From an uncultured Bacteroidales bacterium (GTDB lineage: Bacteria > Bacteroidota > Bacteroidia > Bacteroidales > Paludibacteraceae): DNA of 15,767 nt. Position numbers and translations under genes: made by a program. The DNA lies in the NCBI GenBank assembly GCA_946615455.1, contig CAMOHN010000006.1, positions 1 to 15,767 on the forward strand, written 5' to 3'. Of this stretch, positions 1 through 6,982 are shown one piece after another (the stretch's first letter is position 1; each line of letters opens with the position of its first letter). A model generated the notes under the pieces. That model ran no database searches. It was not told where the DNA came from and saw only the letters and a program-made list of their open reading frames with translations.

Positions 1-266
1 ACATTATTAACTCTATAACTATTATTATAGCCCGTCAGACCATAGTCCTCGTAGGTATTATTATAAGTCACCCACGTAAAAACACCAATTGTACTTCCAA
101 CATTATCAGTGTATTGGTATTCCCACTCGTGATTAGCAACCTTGCAGGTTACTCCGGGGGCATCCAACGATGTCATATCAAAACACTGCCCCCGCAAGGA
201 TACGGACGGCACAACAGCGGCAACGAATGCTGCAACAACAAACATCAAACGGAAACGACAAGCCAT
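1..266 (-). CDS. Secreted hypothetical protein, N-terminal part (runs off the window)
   Basis: An open frame starts at ATG 266 and stays open for 88 codons to the window edge, so only the N-terminus is present. Residues 1 to about 27 look like an export signal: a short basic start (MACRFR), a hydrophobic stretch rich in Val and Ala, then a small polar segment ending near LRGQ. The mature part begins CFDMTSL and is rich in Asn, Tyr, Thr and Gly, as in many Bacteroidales surface or secreted beta-rich proteins. From memory, the opening pattern (Cys-Phe/Asp, then a second Cys about 13 residues later) resembles a family of large Bacteroidales secreted proteins, but I cannot confirm this. A promoter at 287-317 precedes it. 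Whether it carries a T9SS C-terminal sorting domain cannot be seen, because the C-terminus lies outside. The coding call is supported by signal peptide, promoter and open frame together; function is unknown. Confidence 0.7.
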   Translation of the reverse strand, partial: MACRFRLMFVVAAFVAAVVPSVSLRGQCFDMTSLDAPGVTCKVANHEWEYQYTDNVGSTIGVFTWVTYNNTYEDYGLTGYNNSYRVNN

Positions 267-286
267 AGTGAGCCGATTATACGCGG

Positions 287-317
287 CAAAAGTAATCAAT
301 AAGCAACATAGCCACAA
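287..317 (-). promoter_or_regulatory. Bacteroidetes-type promoter for the secreted protein gene
   Basis: On the minus strand the -7 box is TACTTTTG (294 down to 287), an exact match to the Bacteroidetes primary sigma consensus TAnnTTTG. A TTG element (317-315, inside TGTTG) lies exactly 20 bases upstream, the expected -33 spacing. The predicted start of transcription is near 281, leaving a leader of about 15 bases before ATG 266. Confidence 0.6.
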
Positions 318-362
318 CATCATGCAGCATTTTTCAACATTTTTCGTCAAAAACCAAGCCTT

Positions 363-395
363 TTTGTGTCAATTTGCGCGTTTAAGCTACCTTTG
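363..395 (+). promoter_or_regulatory. Bacteroidetes-type promoter for ybeY
   Basis: TTTG at 363-366 is followed after 21 bases by TACCTTTG at 388-395, an exact match to the consensus TTTG-N19-21-TAnnTTTG used by the Bacteroidetes primary sigma factor. The transcript would begin around 400-402, about 20 bases before the ATG at 423. This also argues against a GTG start at 366, which would lie inside the -33 element. Confidence 0.65.
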
Positions 396-422
396 CGGCA
401 TACAAACAAAGTAAAAAAGCGT

Positions 423-839
423 ATGATTGATTTTGAGAGTCAGGAGTCGTTGCCCCGTCTGGTAACAGAAGAACGCAGCCGTTTGGAACGATGGATAAGG
501 CGCGTGGCGGCCGGCTACGGCTATTCGGTGGGTAATATCCACTATGTGCTCTGTGACGATGAGCAAGAGTTGGCTGTCAATCGCCAGTTCCTCGGGCATG
601 ACTACTATACGGACATCATCACCTTCTCCTACTCCACTCCGACCACCTTGTCGGGCGATATTTTTGTATCCACTGACATGGTGAAGGAAAATGCCCGTTC
701 AATGGGTATAGACGAAGAAGAAGAGTTGCGCCGCATACTCATACACGGCGTGTTGCACCTGACCGGTCAGGAAGACAAGACACCTGACACCCGCCAAGAG
801 ATGACCCGCAAAGAGAATGCGGCATTAGCCTTGTGGTAA
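423..839 (+). CDS. ybeY: YbeY endoribonuclease / rRNA maturation factor
   Basis: YbeY is a metal-dependent single-strand endoribonuclease acting in 16S rRNA 3' end maturation and late 70S ribosome quality control in the cytoplasm. The 138-residue product has the family's metal motif near the C-terminus, HGVLHLTGQED (residues 108-118). Two histidines (108 and 112) are present, while the third ligand position is Asp118 rather than the His of E. coli; as far as I recall this substitution is usual in Bacteroidetes. Other conserved blocks are HDYYTDIITFSY (59-70) and SGDIFVS (77-83). ATG 423 was chosen over an upstream GTG at 366 because the promoter covers that GTG and because family members begin close to this Met. 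The gene stands alone on the plus strand, converges on hflX and overlaps its end by 15 bases. Length is normal for the family (about 140-155). Confidence 0.95.
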   Translation: MIDFESQESLPRLVTEERSRLERWIRRVAAGYGYSVGNIHYVLCDDEQELAVNRQFLGHDYYTDIITFSYSTPTTLSGDIFVSTDMVKENARSMGIDEEEELRRILIHGVLHLTGQEDKTPDTRQEMTRKENAALALW

Positions 840-2078
840 CAGGTCTGGGAAGAGAAAATCGTTGTAAGGATAACGCTGAACATGGATGGCTTTAACGCGC
901 TCGTAGAGCAAGCGCCGAAGGGCATCTATGTTTTGTTTTTGTGCAGCCGAGATGAAGATGCAATCGTCTTGCAGCCGCGCCATCCATGTACGCTGCAGGT
1001 CGTCAAGGCTCATGTTCTCGCGTGTGACGGGAGTGAGGTCGTCCTCTGCCTTGGGTGTGTAGGTGAATGCGTCAATCTTGTTGAAAACCACGATAGAGGG
1101 GATGGTGCGTGTCTTGAGCAATTCCTGAATGGTCTGCTGCACCACCTCGTACTGTTCTTCAAAATTGGGATGGGCTATGTCCACCACATGCACCAGCAAA
1201 TCAGCTTCGCGCACCTCGTCCAAAGTGGACTTGAATGACTCAATCAGGTGGTGGGGCAGTTTGCGGATAAAGCCCACCGTGTCGCTCAAAAGGAAAGGCA
1301 GGTTGTCTATGGTCACCTTGCGCACGGTCGTGTCGAGCGTGGCAAACAGCTTGTTCTCGGCAAACACCTCACTCTTGCTGAGCAGGTTCATAAGGGTGGA
1401 CTTGCCCACATTGGTATATCCGACAAGTGCCACTCGCACCATCTTCCCTCGATTCTGTCGTTGGGTAGCCATCTGTCGGTCGATGCGTTTGAGTTCGTCC
1501 TTCAACAAGGCTATTCGTGAGCCGATAATACGGCGGTCTGCCTCAATCTGGGTCTCGCCCGTACCACGGTTGGTGCCACCGCCACCGCGCTGACGATCCA
1601 AGTGGCTCCACATACGGGTCAGACGGGGCAACATATACTGCAAGTGCGCCAGTTCGACCTGGGTCTTGGCATAACTGGTCTGGGCGCGCTGCAAGAAAAT
1701 CTCCAGAATGAGCAGGGTGCGATCCATCACCCGAATGGGATGGAACTCTTTCTTATCATTGTCTTTGGACGAATGAGGAGGATTGAGCGCCTGCTCAATA
1801 TTGCGTATCTGGCGAGGCGACAACTCGTCATCGAAAATAGCAAGGTCAATGACCGAATCGGAAGTCTGTTGTTGTTCCACTATCCATTGCCGTATCTCTT
1901 GTATTTTGCCGCTACCGACATAGGTATTGGTGTCGGGTTTTTCGGCTCGTTGCACCAAACGGCGAACGGGCACAATATCGCGTGTGTCTGCCAGAAAAGC
2001 CAGTTCGTCGAGGTATTCGCGCGTACGCTCTTCAGGTTGCGAAGGTGTAATCAGTCCTATTAAAACAGCATGTTCCAT
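825..2078 (-). CDS. hflX: GTPase HflX
   Basis: HflX is a ribosome-associated GTPase of the TRAFAC class that splits or rescues stalled ribosomes under stress. The 417-residue product has an N-terminal HflX domain (about 1-160), the glycine-rich helical linker GGGGTNRGTGETQIEADRR (165-183) and a G domain. G1 is GYTNVGKST (220-228), G3 is DTVGF (266-270), G4 is NKID (333-336) and the G5-like ISA is 376-378. Two low-conservation insertions stand out: a polar stretch at about 100-114 before the RVMDRT segment, and about 338-362 between G4 and G5. ATG 2078 is preferred to the in-frame TTG at 2087, which would extend the protein by only three residues. It is the last gene of the minus-strand run, 24 bases after polA, and its stop lies inside the convergent ybeY. 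Confidence 0.95.
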   Translation of the reverse strand: MEHAVLIGLITPSQPEERTREYLDELAFLADTRDIVPVRRLVQRAEKPDTNTYVGSGKIQEIRQWIVEQQQTSDSVIDLAIFDDELSPRQIRNIEQALNPPHSSKDNDKKEFHPIRVMDRTLLILEIFLQRAQTSYAKTQVELAHLQYMLPRLTRMWSHLDRQRGGGGTNRGTGETQIEADRRIIGSRIALLKDELKRIDRQMATQRQNRGKMVRVALVGYTNVGKSTLMNLLSKSEVFAENKLFATLDTTVRKVTIDNLPFLLSDTVGFIRKLPHHLIESFKSTLDEVREADLLVHVVDIAHPNFEEQYEVVQQTIQELLKTRTIPSIVVFNKIDAFTYTPKAEDDLTPVTRENMSLDDLQRTWMARLQDDCIFISAAQKQNIDALRRLLYERVKAIHVQRYPYNDFLFPDLLPQG

Positions 2079-2102
2079 AACTAACAATCTTTGAGTCTAT
2101 AG

Positions 2103-4421
2103 TCAATGAGCCTCTAACCAGTTGGTGCCTACGCCTGCTTCGGCTATGAGCGGCACGCTTAGGTGGACTATGTTCTGCATCTCGTCCACCACGATTTGAC
2201 GGACTTGGTTGATTTCGTCACAAGGGACATTGAAGTTGAGTTCGTCATGCACCTGCATGATCATCAGGTCGTTCTTGGCATCCTTTCCTCGTGCGGGCAG
2301 CACCTCCTGTGCCAAGCGACGGTGTATGCTGACCATCGCCATCTTGATAATATCTGCCGCAGTGCCCTGGATGGGAGCATTGACGGCATTACGCTCGGCA
2401 AACGAGCGCACCGTGCCGTTGTGGCTCAATATGTCCGGCAGGTAGCGTTTGCGACCAAACAAAGTCTCCACATAGCCGTGCCGACGGGCAAAATCCTTCT
2501 GTTGCTCTATATAGTCTTTCACTTTGGGGAACGCGGCAAAATAGTCGTTAATCAGTTGCTGCGCCTCTTGTCTGGGACAGTCTAACTGCTGGCTCAAGCC
2601 AAAAGCCGAAATGCCATAGATGATGCCGAAGTTGGCGGTTTTGGCACGGCGTCGCTGTTCCTTGGTTACCTGTTCGATGGGAACACGAAAGATCTTTGCT
2701 GCGGTGGCTGCATGAATGTCCTGTCCGTTAAGGAATGCGTCAATCATGTGCGGGTCGCCCGAACAATGTGCCATGAGACGCAGTTCGATCTGCGAATAGT
2801 CGGCACTGAGCAACAAACAGCCCTCATCGGGTATGACGGCACGCCGCAACAGTTGTCCACGCTCGGTGCGAATGGGCAGGTTCTGCAGGTTGGGGTGGCT
2901 GCTGCTCAATCGGCCGGTGGCTGTGACGGTCTGGTGGTAGGTGGTATGAATCTTGCCCGTTGCGGGATTGATATAGGTAGGCAGCGCGGCAATATAGGTG
3001 GAAATGAGTTTCTTGAGTTCACGCTGTTCCAGAATGAGCGGCACAATGGGGTGCAATGGTCTGAACGGCTGCAAGACCTCTTCGGAGGTGGAGTATTTGC
3101 CGGCCTTGCTGCGCTTGGCTTTGTCGTCAAGGTGCAACTTGTCGAACAGAATCTCGCCCACCTGTGAAGGCGAGTTGACATTGAAGGGCTGACCGGCAAG
3201 GTCAATGATTCGCCTCTCAATATCCGTCAGTTCGGCCGTCAATTGTTGCTCGGCCTCATGGAGCAGATTCACATCGAACCGTACTCCCGCCTGCTCCATG
3301 TCACGAAGGACGGTAACCAACGGCAGTTCGACCTCTTGGTAGAGGTTCCACAAAGCAGGGTCACGGCGCAGAGCATCCCAATCAGGTGGTTGGGCAGGAT
3401 TGAACGCCAACTCGGGGTTGAGCAGATAGGCGCACAGGCGGTTTTCGATAGTGTCGTATGTTGTGTCCGTCGGCATGGTAACAGGCTTAGCAACGGGAGG
3501 TGTGGCAGAGGCGGCAAACAGGTCTAATGTGGGTTGCTGTGTCACGGGCTTAGGCTGTTCCACCGGCGCGTTACGCAACAGGGTGCGGAACTCCAATGCC
3601 TCATACAACGGAGCGAGTTGAGACCAATCAGGGTCTTGACGGCGAAGGCTGTCGGCATCAAAGTCAATGGGGACATCCGTCCGAATGGTGGCAAGAAAGC
3701 GTGAGAAGCGGATATTGTCTGCCTGCGAGGCTATCTTCTGCTGCAAAGCCCCTTTGAGGCTATCCGTGTTAGCCAAGAGATTGTCAATCGAGCCAAACTG
3801 TCGAATGAGGCTGACCGCCGTTTTCTCGCCCACCCCTTTACAGCCCGGTATATTGTCGGACGCATCCCCCATCAGCCCGAGTAAGTCGATGATCTGTTCG
3901 GGGTGCTCGATGCCGTACTTGTCGCACACTTCTTGAACACCCAACTGCTCAAATCCGCCTGTGTGACGGGCACGATACCAAAAGACATGCTCGCCGACTA
4001 ACTGACCATAGTCCTTATCGGGTGTAGCCATAAAGATTTCCATGCCTTGTCCGGCAGCCAAGCGTGCCACCGTACCAATCACATCGTCAGCCTCAAAGCC
4101 CGGCACCTCCAGCTGCTTGACGCGCATGGCATCCAACAGGTCATGTATGACCGGGACAGCACGACGGATGTCCTCGGGGGTCTCCTGACGCTGCGCCTTG
4201 TATGACTCGTATGCCTCATGACGAAAAGTCTTGCCCTTGGGGTCAAAAGCAACTGCCACATGGGTGGGTTTAAGCCGTTTGAGCAAGTCCTCCAAGGCAA
4301 TAACAAAGCCAAATACAGCACTGGTGTTCTCCCCTTTGGAATTGATACGCGGCGAACGGATGAAAGCATAGTATGCCCTGAAAATCATGGCATAGGCATC
4401 AATGAGCAAAAGACGATTCAT
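2103..4421 (-). CDS. polA: DNA polymerase I lacking most of the 3'-5' exonuclease domain
   Basis: Pol I fills gaps in excision repair and removes RNA primers. The product is 772 residues, against 928 in E. coli and 832 in Taq. The 5' nuclease (1 to about 285) is complete: Asp8, Asp60, the EADD cluster 110-113, TPDKDYG with Asp135/137, GDASDN with Asp186/189, and a helix-hairpin-helix around 193-202. The polymerase (about 365-772) is complete: motif A SADYSQIELR (539-548, Asp541), motif B RRAKTANFGIIYG (591-603), motif C MQVHDEL (722-728, Asp726). Between them only some 75 residues remain: a Pro/Thr/Ala linker with QPTLDLF (296-302), then YDTIENRLCAYLLNPE (322-337), which looks like the remnant around E. 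coli Asp424. The DxE block and the YxxxD block of the proofreading site are absent, so proofreading is predicted lost. ATG 4421 (MNRLLLIDAY) is the homology-supported start; an ATG at 4451 would overlap ung. It follows ung by 20 bases. Confidence 0.96.
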   Translation of the reverse strand: MNRLLLIDAYAMIFRAYYAFIRSPRINSKGENTSAVFGFVIALEDLLKRLKPTHVAVAFDPKGKTFRHEAYESYKAQRQETPEDIRRAVPVIHDLLDAMRVKQLEVPGFEADDVIGTVARLAAGQGMEIFMATPDKDYGQLVGEHVFWYRARHTGGFEQLGVQEVCDKYGIEHPEQIIDLLGLMGDASDNIPGCKGVGEKTAVSLIRQFGSIDNLLANTDSLKGALQQKIASQADNIRFSRFLATIRTDVPIDFDADSLRRQDPDWSQLAPLYEALEFRTLLRNAPVEQPKPVTQQPTLDLFAASATPPVAKPVTMPTDTTYDTIENRLCAYLLNPELAFNPAQPPDWDALRRDPALWNLYQEVELPLVTVLRDMEQAGVRFDVNLLHEAEQQLTAELTDIERRIIDLAGQPFNVNSPSQVGEILFDKLHLDDKAKRSKAGKYSTSEEVLQPFRPLHPIVPLILEQRELKKLISTYIAALPTYINPATGKIHTTYHQTVTATGRLSSSHPNLQNLPIRTERGQLLRRAVIPDEGCLLLSADYSQIELRLMAHCSGDPHMIDAFLNGQDIHAATAAKIFRVPIEQVTKEQRRRAKTANFGIIYGISAFGLSQQLDCPRQEAQQLINDYFAAFPKVKDYIEQQKDFARRHGYVETLFGRKRYLPDILSHNGTVRSFAERNAVNAPIQGTAADIIKMAMVSIHRRLAQEVLPARGKDAKNDLMIMQVHDELNFNVPCDEINQVRQIVVDEMQNIVHLSVPLIAEAGVGTNWLEAH

Positions 4422-4441
4422 AGGACAACAATGACAACGGG

Positions 4442-5107
4442 TTATCCCCATTGAATGGGGGTCAGATGATGGGACTCGAGATAGTTATTGGCAGCCGAGA
4501 AATGTCCGCAGCCAATAAAGCCGCGGTGGGCAGACAGAGGACTGGGATGCGGCGCGGTCAAAACCAAGTTACGACGGCGGTCAATGAATTGCCCTTTACG
4601 TTGGGCGTAGCTACCCCAAAGCATATAGACCAGATGACTGCGCCGTTCGTTGAGTGCTGCTACGGCAGCGTCCGTCAGCTCCTCCCACCCGTGGTTTTGG
4701 TGACTGCCGGGGCTATGCGCTTCGACCGTGAGCGTAGCATTGAGTAACAACACACCTTGTTGTGCCCAATGCAGCAGATTGCCCGAAACGGGAATCGGTA
4801 GCCCGAGGTCACGCTGCAGCTCCTTGTAGATATTGAGAAGCGAAGGCGGAATAGCGACACCATCGTCCACCGAAAAACACAAGCCATGCGCCTGTCCCAC
4901 ATCGTGATAGGGGTCTTGACCAAGGATAACCACTTTCACTTTGTCAAAAGGACATTCGTCGAAAGCGCGGAAGATATAGCGAGCCGGCGGAAAACAAGTG
5001 TGCGTCTTGTATTGTTGCCTTACAAAAGCGGTTAGCATTTCAAAATATGGCTTGTCAAACTCAGGCTGTAAAACCTCACGCCAACTCTCATCTATACGGA
5101 CTTGCAT
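4442..5107 (-). CDS. ung: Uracil-DNA glycosylase, family 1
   Basis: Ung hydrolyses the N-glycosidic bond of uracil in DNA, leaving an abasic site for base-excision repair. The 221-residue product shows the full family 1 signature: the water-activating motif GQDPYH (63-68, catalytic Asp65), the Ser/Pro segment IPPSLLNIYKEL (86-97), the LLNATLTV strand with the uracil-reading Asn123, and the DNA-intercalating HPSPLSAHRGFIGCGHFS region (187-204, His187). Length matches the family (about 220-230). It starts 8 bases after the queA stop, and its own stop is 20 bases before polA, so co-transcription with both is likely. Placement directly before polA puts the enzyme that opens base-excision repair beside the one that fills the gap. 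Confidence 0.97.
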   Translation of the reverse strand: MQVRIDESWREVLQPEFDKPYFEMLTAFVRQQYKTHTCFPPARYIFRAFDECPFDKVKVVILGQDPYHDVGQAHGLCFSVDDGVAIPPSLLNIYKELQRDLGLPIPVSGNLLHWAQQGVLLLNATLTVEAHSPGSHQNHGWEELTDAAVAALNERRSHLVYMLWGSYAQRKGQFIDRRRNLVLTAPHPSPLSAHRGFIGCGHFSAANNYLESHHLTPIQWG

Positions 5108-5115
5108 AGGCTATC

Positions 5116-6219
5116 TCAATCCACGATGAGCATGCTATCACCATAATCACCAAAGCGATAGCCCAGTTCGACCGCCTCATCGTAAGCGTTCATCACATTG
5201 TCGTAGCCACCAAAAGCTGCCACACAAAGCAGTTGAATGGACTGACTGCCATAGAGATTAACAAAGAACGAGTTGGCCACCGAGAAGTCGTAGTCGGGAT
5301 AGATGAACTTGCCTGTCCATCCCTCGTAGGGCTTGATCTGTCCCACGGTACCTGCCACGTGCTCCAAGGCACGCATGACTTCCGTGCCCACGGCACACAC
5401 ACGCTTTTCAGCAGCATGAGCACGATCGACTGCATCCACCAAGGGTTGCTCAATCTCAATGCGTTCGGAGTCCATCTTGTGCTTGGGCAGGTCGTCCACT
5501 TCAATACGCTTGAAGTTACCGAGCGACATGTATGAGGTCAGGAATTGCTGCTCAATACCACGAATCTCCATGCGTTTGAGCAATTGTTTGGAAAAGTGCA
5601 AACCGGCAGCGGGCACAGCCACAGCACCCGTCTTGCGAGCAAAAATGGTCTGATAACGCTCTTCGTCTAATTTGTCAATGGGATAGTCACCATAGATCTT
5701 CTCATACTGCTCTTTCACATCGCCCTCCATAGGACGACGGATGTATTTGGGCACAGGCGTATGTCCCAGTTCATAGAGGCGATCCAAGAACTCGCTGTTG
5801 TCATAGTCTGTCAGGAAACGAACCGTGCGACCGCGCGACGTTGTGTTGTCAATCACCTCGGCAACAATGGTCAAGTCTTCGTCCAAGAACAACTTGTTAC
5901 CTATACGAATCTTACGTGCCGGATCAACCAATACATCCCAATAGCGCATCTCGTGGTTTAGTTCACGGAGCAGGAAAATCTCGATATTGGCCATGGTCTT
6001 CTCCTTCTGCGCAAACAGACGGGCAGGAAAGACCTTGGCATCGTTGAAGACGAACAGATCGCCCTCATCGAAATAGTCCACCAAGTCCTTGACCGACTTG
6101 TGCTCTATATCGCCTGTGGTGCGATGCAACACCAGCATGCGTGAGTCATCGCGGAAAGGAAGGGGAAACTGTGCAAATTGTTCTTCGGGTATGCGTACTT
6201 TGAATTGACTGAGTTTCAT
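5116..6219 (-). CDS. queA: S-adenosylmethionine:tRNA ribosyltransferase-isomerase QueA
   Basis: QueA moves the ribosyl part of S-adenosylmethionine onto 7-aminomethyl-7-deazaguanine in tRNA, forming epoxyqueuosine at wobble position 34 of GUN-anticodon tRNAs. The 367-residue product covers the whole family. Recognisable blocks are DLFVFNDAKVFPARL (54-68), LGHTPVPKYIRR (151-162), RYQTIFARKTGAVAVPAAGLHF (188-209 in part; family form APTAGLHF), VGTEVMRALE (277-286) and the C-terminal YRFGDYGDSMLI (354-365). The deviations, such as PAAGLHF and TEVMRALE, fit my memory of Bacteroidetes QueA. The start ATG 6219 gives the expected MKLSQF opening. A 37-base AT-rich gap separates it from truB upstream; I saw no consensus promoter in the gap. 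It lies 8 bases ahead of ung. Confidence 0.96.
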   Translation of the reverse strand: MKLSQFKVRIPEEQFAQFPLPFRDDSRMLVLHRTTGDIEHKSVKDLVDYFDEGDLFVFNDAKVFPARLFAQKEKTMANIEIFLLRELNHEMRYWDVLVDPARKIRIGNKLFLDEDLTIVAEVIDNTTSRGRTVRFLTDYDNSEFLDRLYELGHTPVPKYIRRPMEGDVKEQYEKIYGDYPIDKLDEERYQTIFARKTGAVAVPAAGLHFSKQLLKRMEIRGIEQQFLTSYMSLGNFKRIEVDDLPKHKMDSERIEIEQPLVDAVDRAHAAEKRVCAVGTEVMRALEHVAGTVGQIKPYEGWTGKFIYPDYDFSVANSFFVNLYGSQSIQLLCVAAFGGYDNVMNAYDEAVELGYRFGDYGDSMLIVD

Positions 6220-6256
6220 GGCGTTAATTTAAGTATATCTAATGAGATTAAGTTTG

Positions 6257-6982
6257 TTACTTGTTTGTTTTGTCTTCATCTGACCGGCATGCGTTTAACA
6301 TGGACTCAAAGCGTGGCAAGTCAAGACAATCTTCCACGCGTATATCCCCCACCCGAGTGCGCCGTAGGGCAATCAGGTGTGCACCACTGTCTAAACGCTG
6401 ACCAATGTCGCGTGCCAGTGCTCGGATATAGGTTCCTTTTGAACAGACCACACGCAGGGTCAGTTGCATGGACGAGGGGTCAAAACGGAGCACTTCAATG
6501 AGATCAATGACCAACAGTTTGGGCTTCAGTTCAGCATCCTCGCCTTTACGAGCCAGTTCATAGGCGCGTTTACCATCCACCTTGACGGCTGAAAACATGG
6601 GCGGCACTTGCCACTGTTCGCCCTGAAAAAGCGGAATCGTTTGATCTATCAACTCGCGCGTTATATGCTCGGTAGGATAAGTAGCGTCAATAGGTTTCTC
6701 GAGGTCATAGCTGGGTGTGGTAGCTCCTAATTGCAAGGTGGCAACATACTCTTTGGTGTGCTGTTGTAGTTGGTCTATGAGTTTTGTTTTCTTGCCCGTG
6801 CAGACCACCACAACACCCGTTGCCAACGGATCCAATGTACCCGTATGCCCGACCTTGAGTTTCTTGACTCCCAAACGGTGGCACAACAACCAACGCACCT
6901 TGCCCACCACATCGAAACTGGTCCAACCATAGGGTTTGTCAAAGCCGATAATCTCTCCTGCTATGAAATCATACTGTGCCAT
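6257..6982 (-). CDS. truB: tRNA pseudouridine(55) synthase TruB
   Basis: TruB isomerises uridine 55 in the T-loop of tRNAs to pseudouridine. The 241-residue product has the opening segment FDKPYGWTSFDVV (14-26), the catalytic block KVGHTGTLDPLATGVV (43-58, nucleophile Asp51), TKEYVA with the conserved Tyr, and SKGTYIRALARDIG further on. It is shorter than E. coli TruB (314) and ends without a clear PUA domain, as in many Bacteroidetes versions. ATG 6982 (MAQYDF) was preferred to an ATG at 7006, because homologues begin only a few residues before the AGE..FDKP segment; the longer form would add eight weakly plausible residues. The chosen start overlaps the end of uppP by 14 bases, pointing to translational coupling. 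Confidence 0.95.
   Translation of the reverse strand: MAQYDFIAGEIIGFDKPYGWTSFDVVGKVRWLLCHRLGVKKLKVGHTGTLDPLATGVVVVCTGKKTKLIDQLQQHTKEYVATLQLGATTPSYDLEKPIDATYPTEHITRELIDQTIPLFQGEQWQVPPMFSAVKVDGKRAYELARKGEDAELKPKLLVIDLIEVLRFDPSSMQLTLRVVCSKGTYIRALARDIGQRLDSGAHLIALRRTRVGDIRVEDCLDLPRFESMLNACRSDEDKTNK

Noticed and set aside
114..414. Two short plus-strand frames at the left edge
   Set aside because: They overlap the signal-peptide gene on the minus strand and the divergent promoters, and their translations lack any domain-like character.
366..422. A longer YbeY starting at GTG 366
   Set aside because: The GTG is part of the -33 promoter element and the added 19 residues are not family-like; ATG 423 is better.
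882..2063. Several plus-strand frames of 90-154 residues opposite hflX
   Set aside because: hflX has intact G motifs on the minus strand; the opposing frames overlap one another and match nothing I recognise.
3342..3569. The polA shortening as a frameshifted pseudogene
   Set aside because: The frame is continuous, both flanking domains have all catalytic residues, and the linker is ordinary Pro/Ala/Thr-rich coding sequence, so a working gene is more likely than a broken one.
4422..4451. A longer Pol I starting at ATG 4451
   Set aside because: It would add MGITRCHCCP before the conserved MNRLLLIDAY opening and overlap the ung stop.
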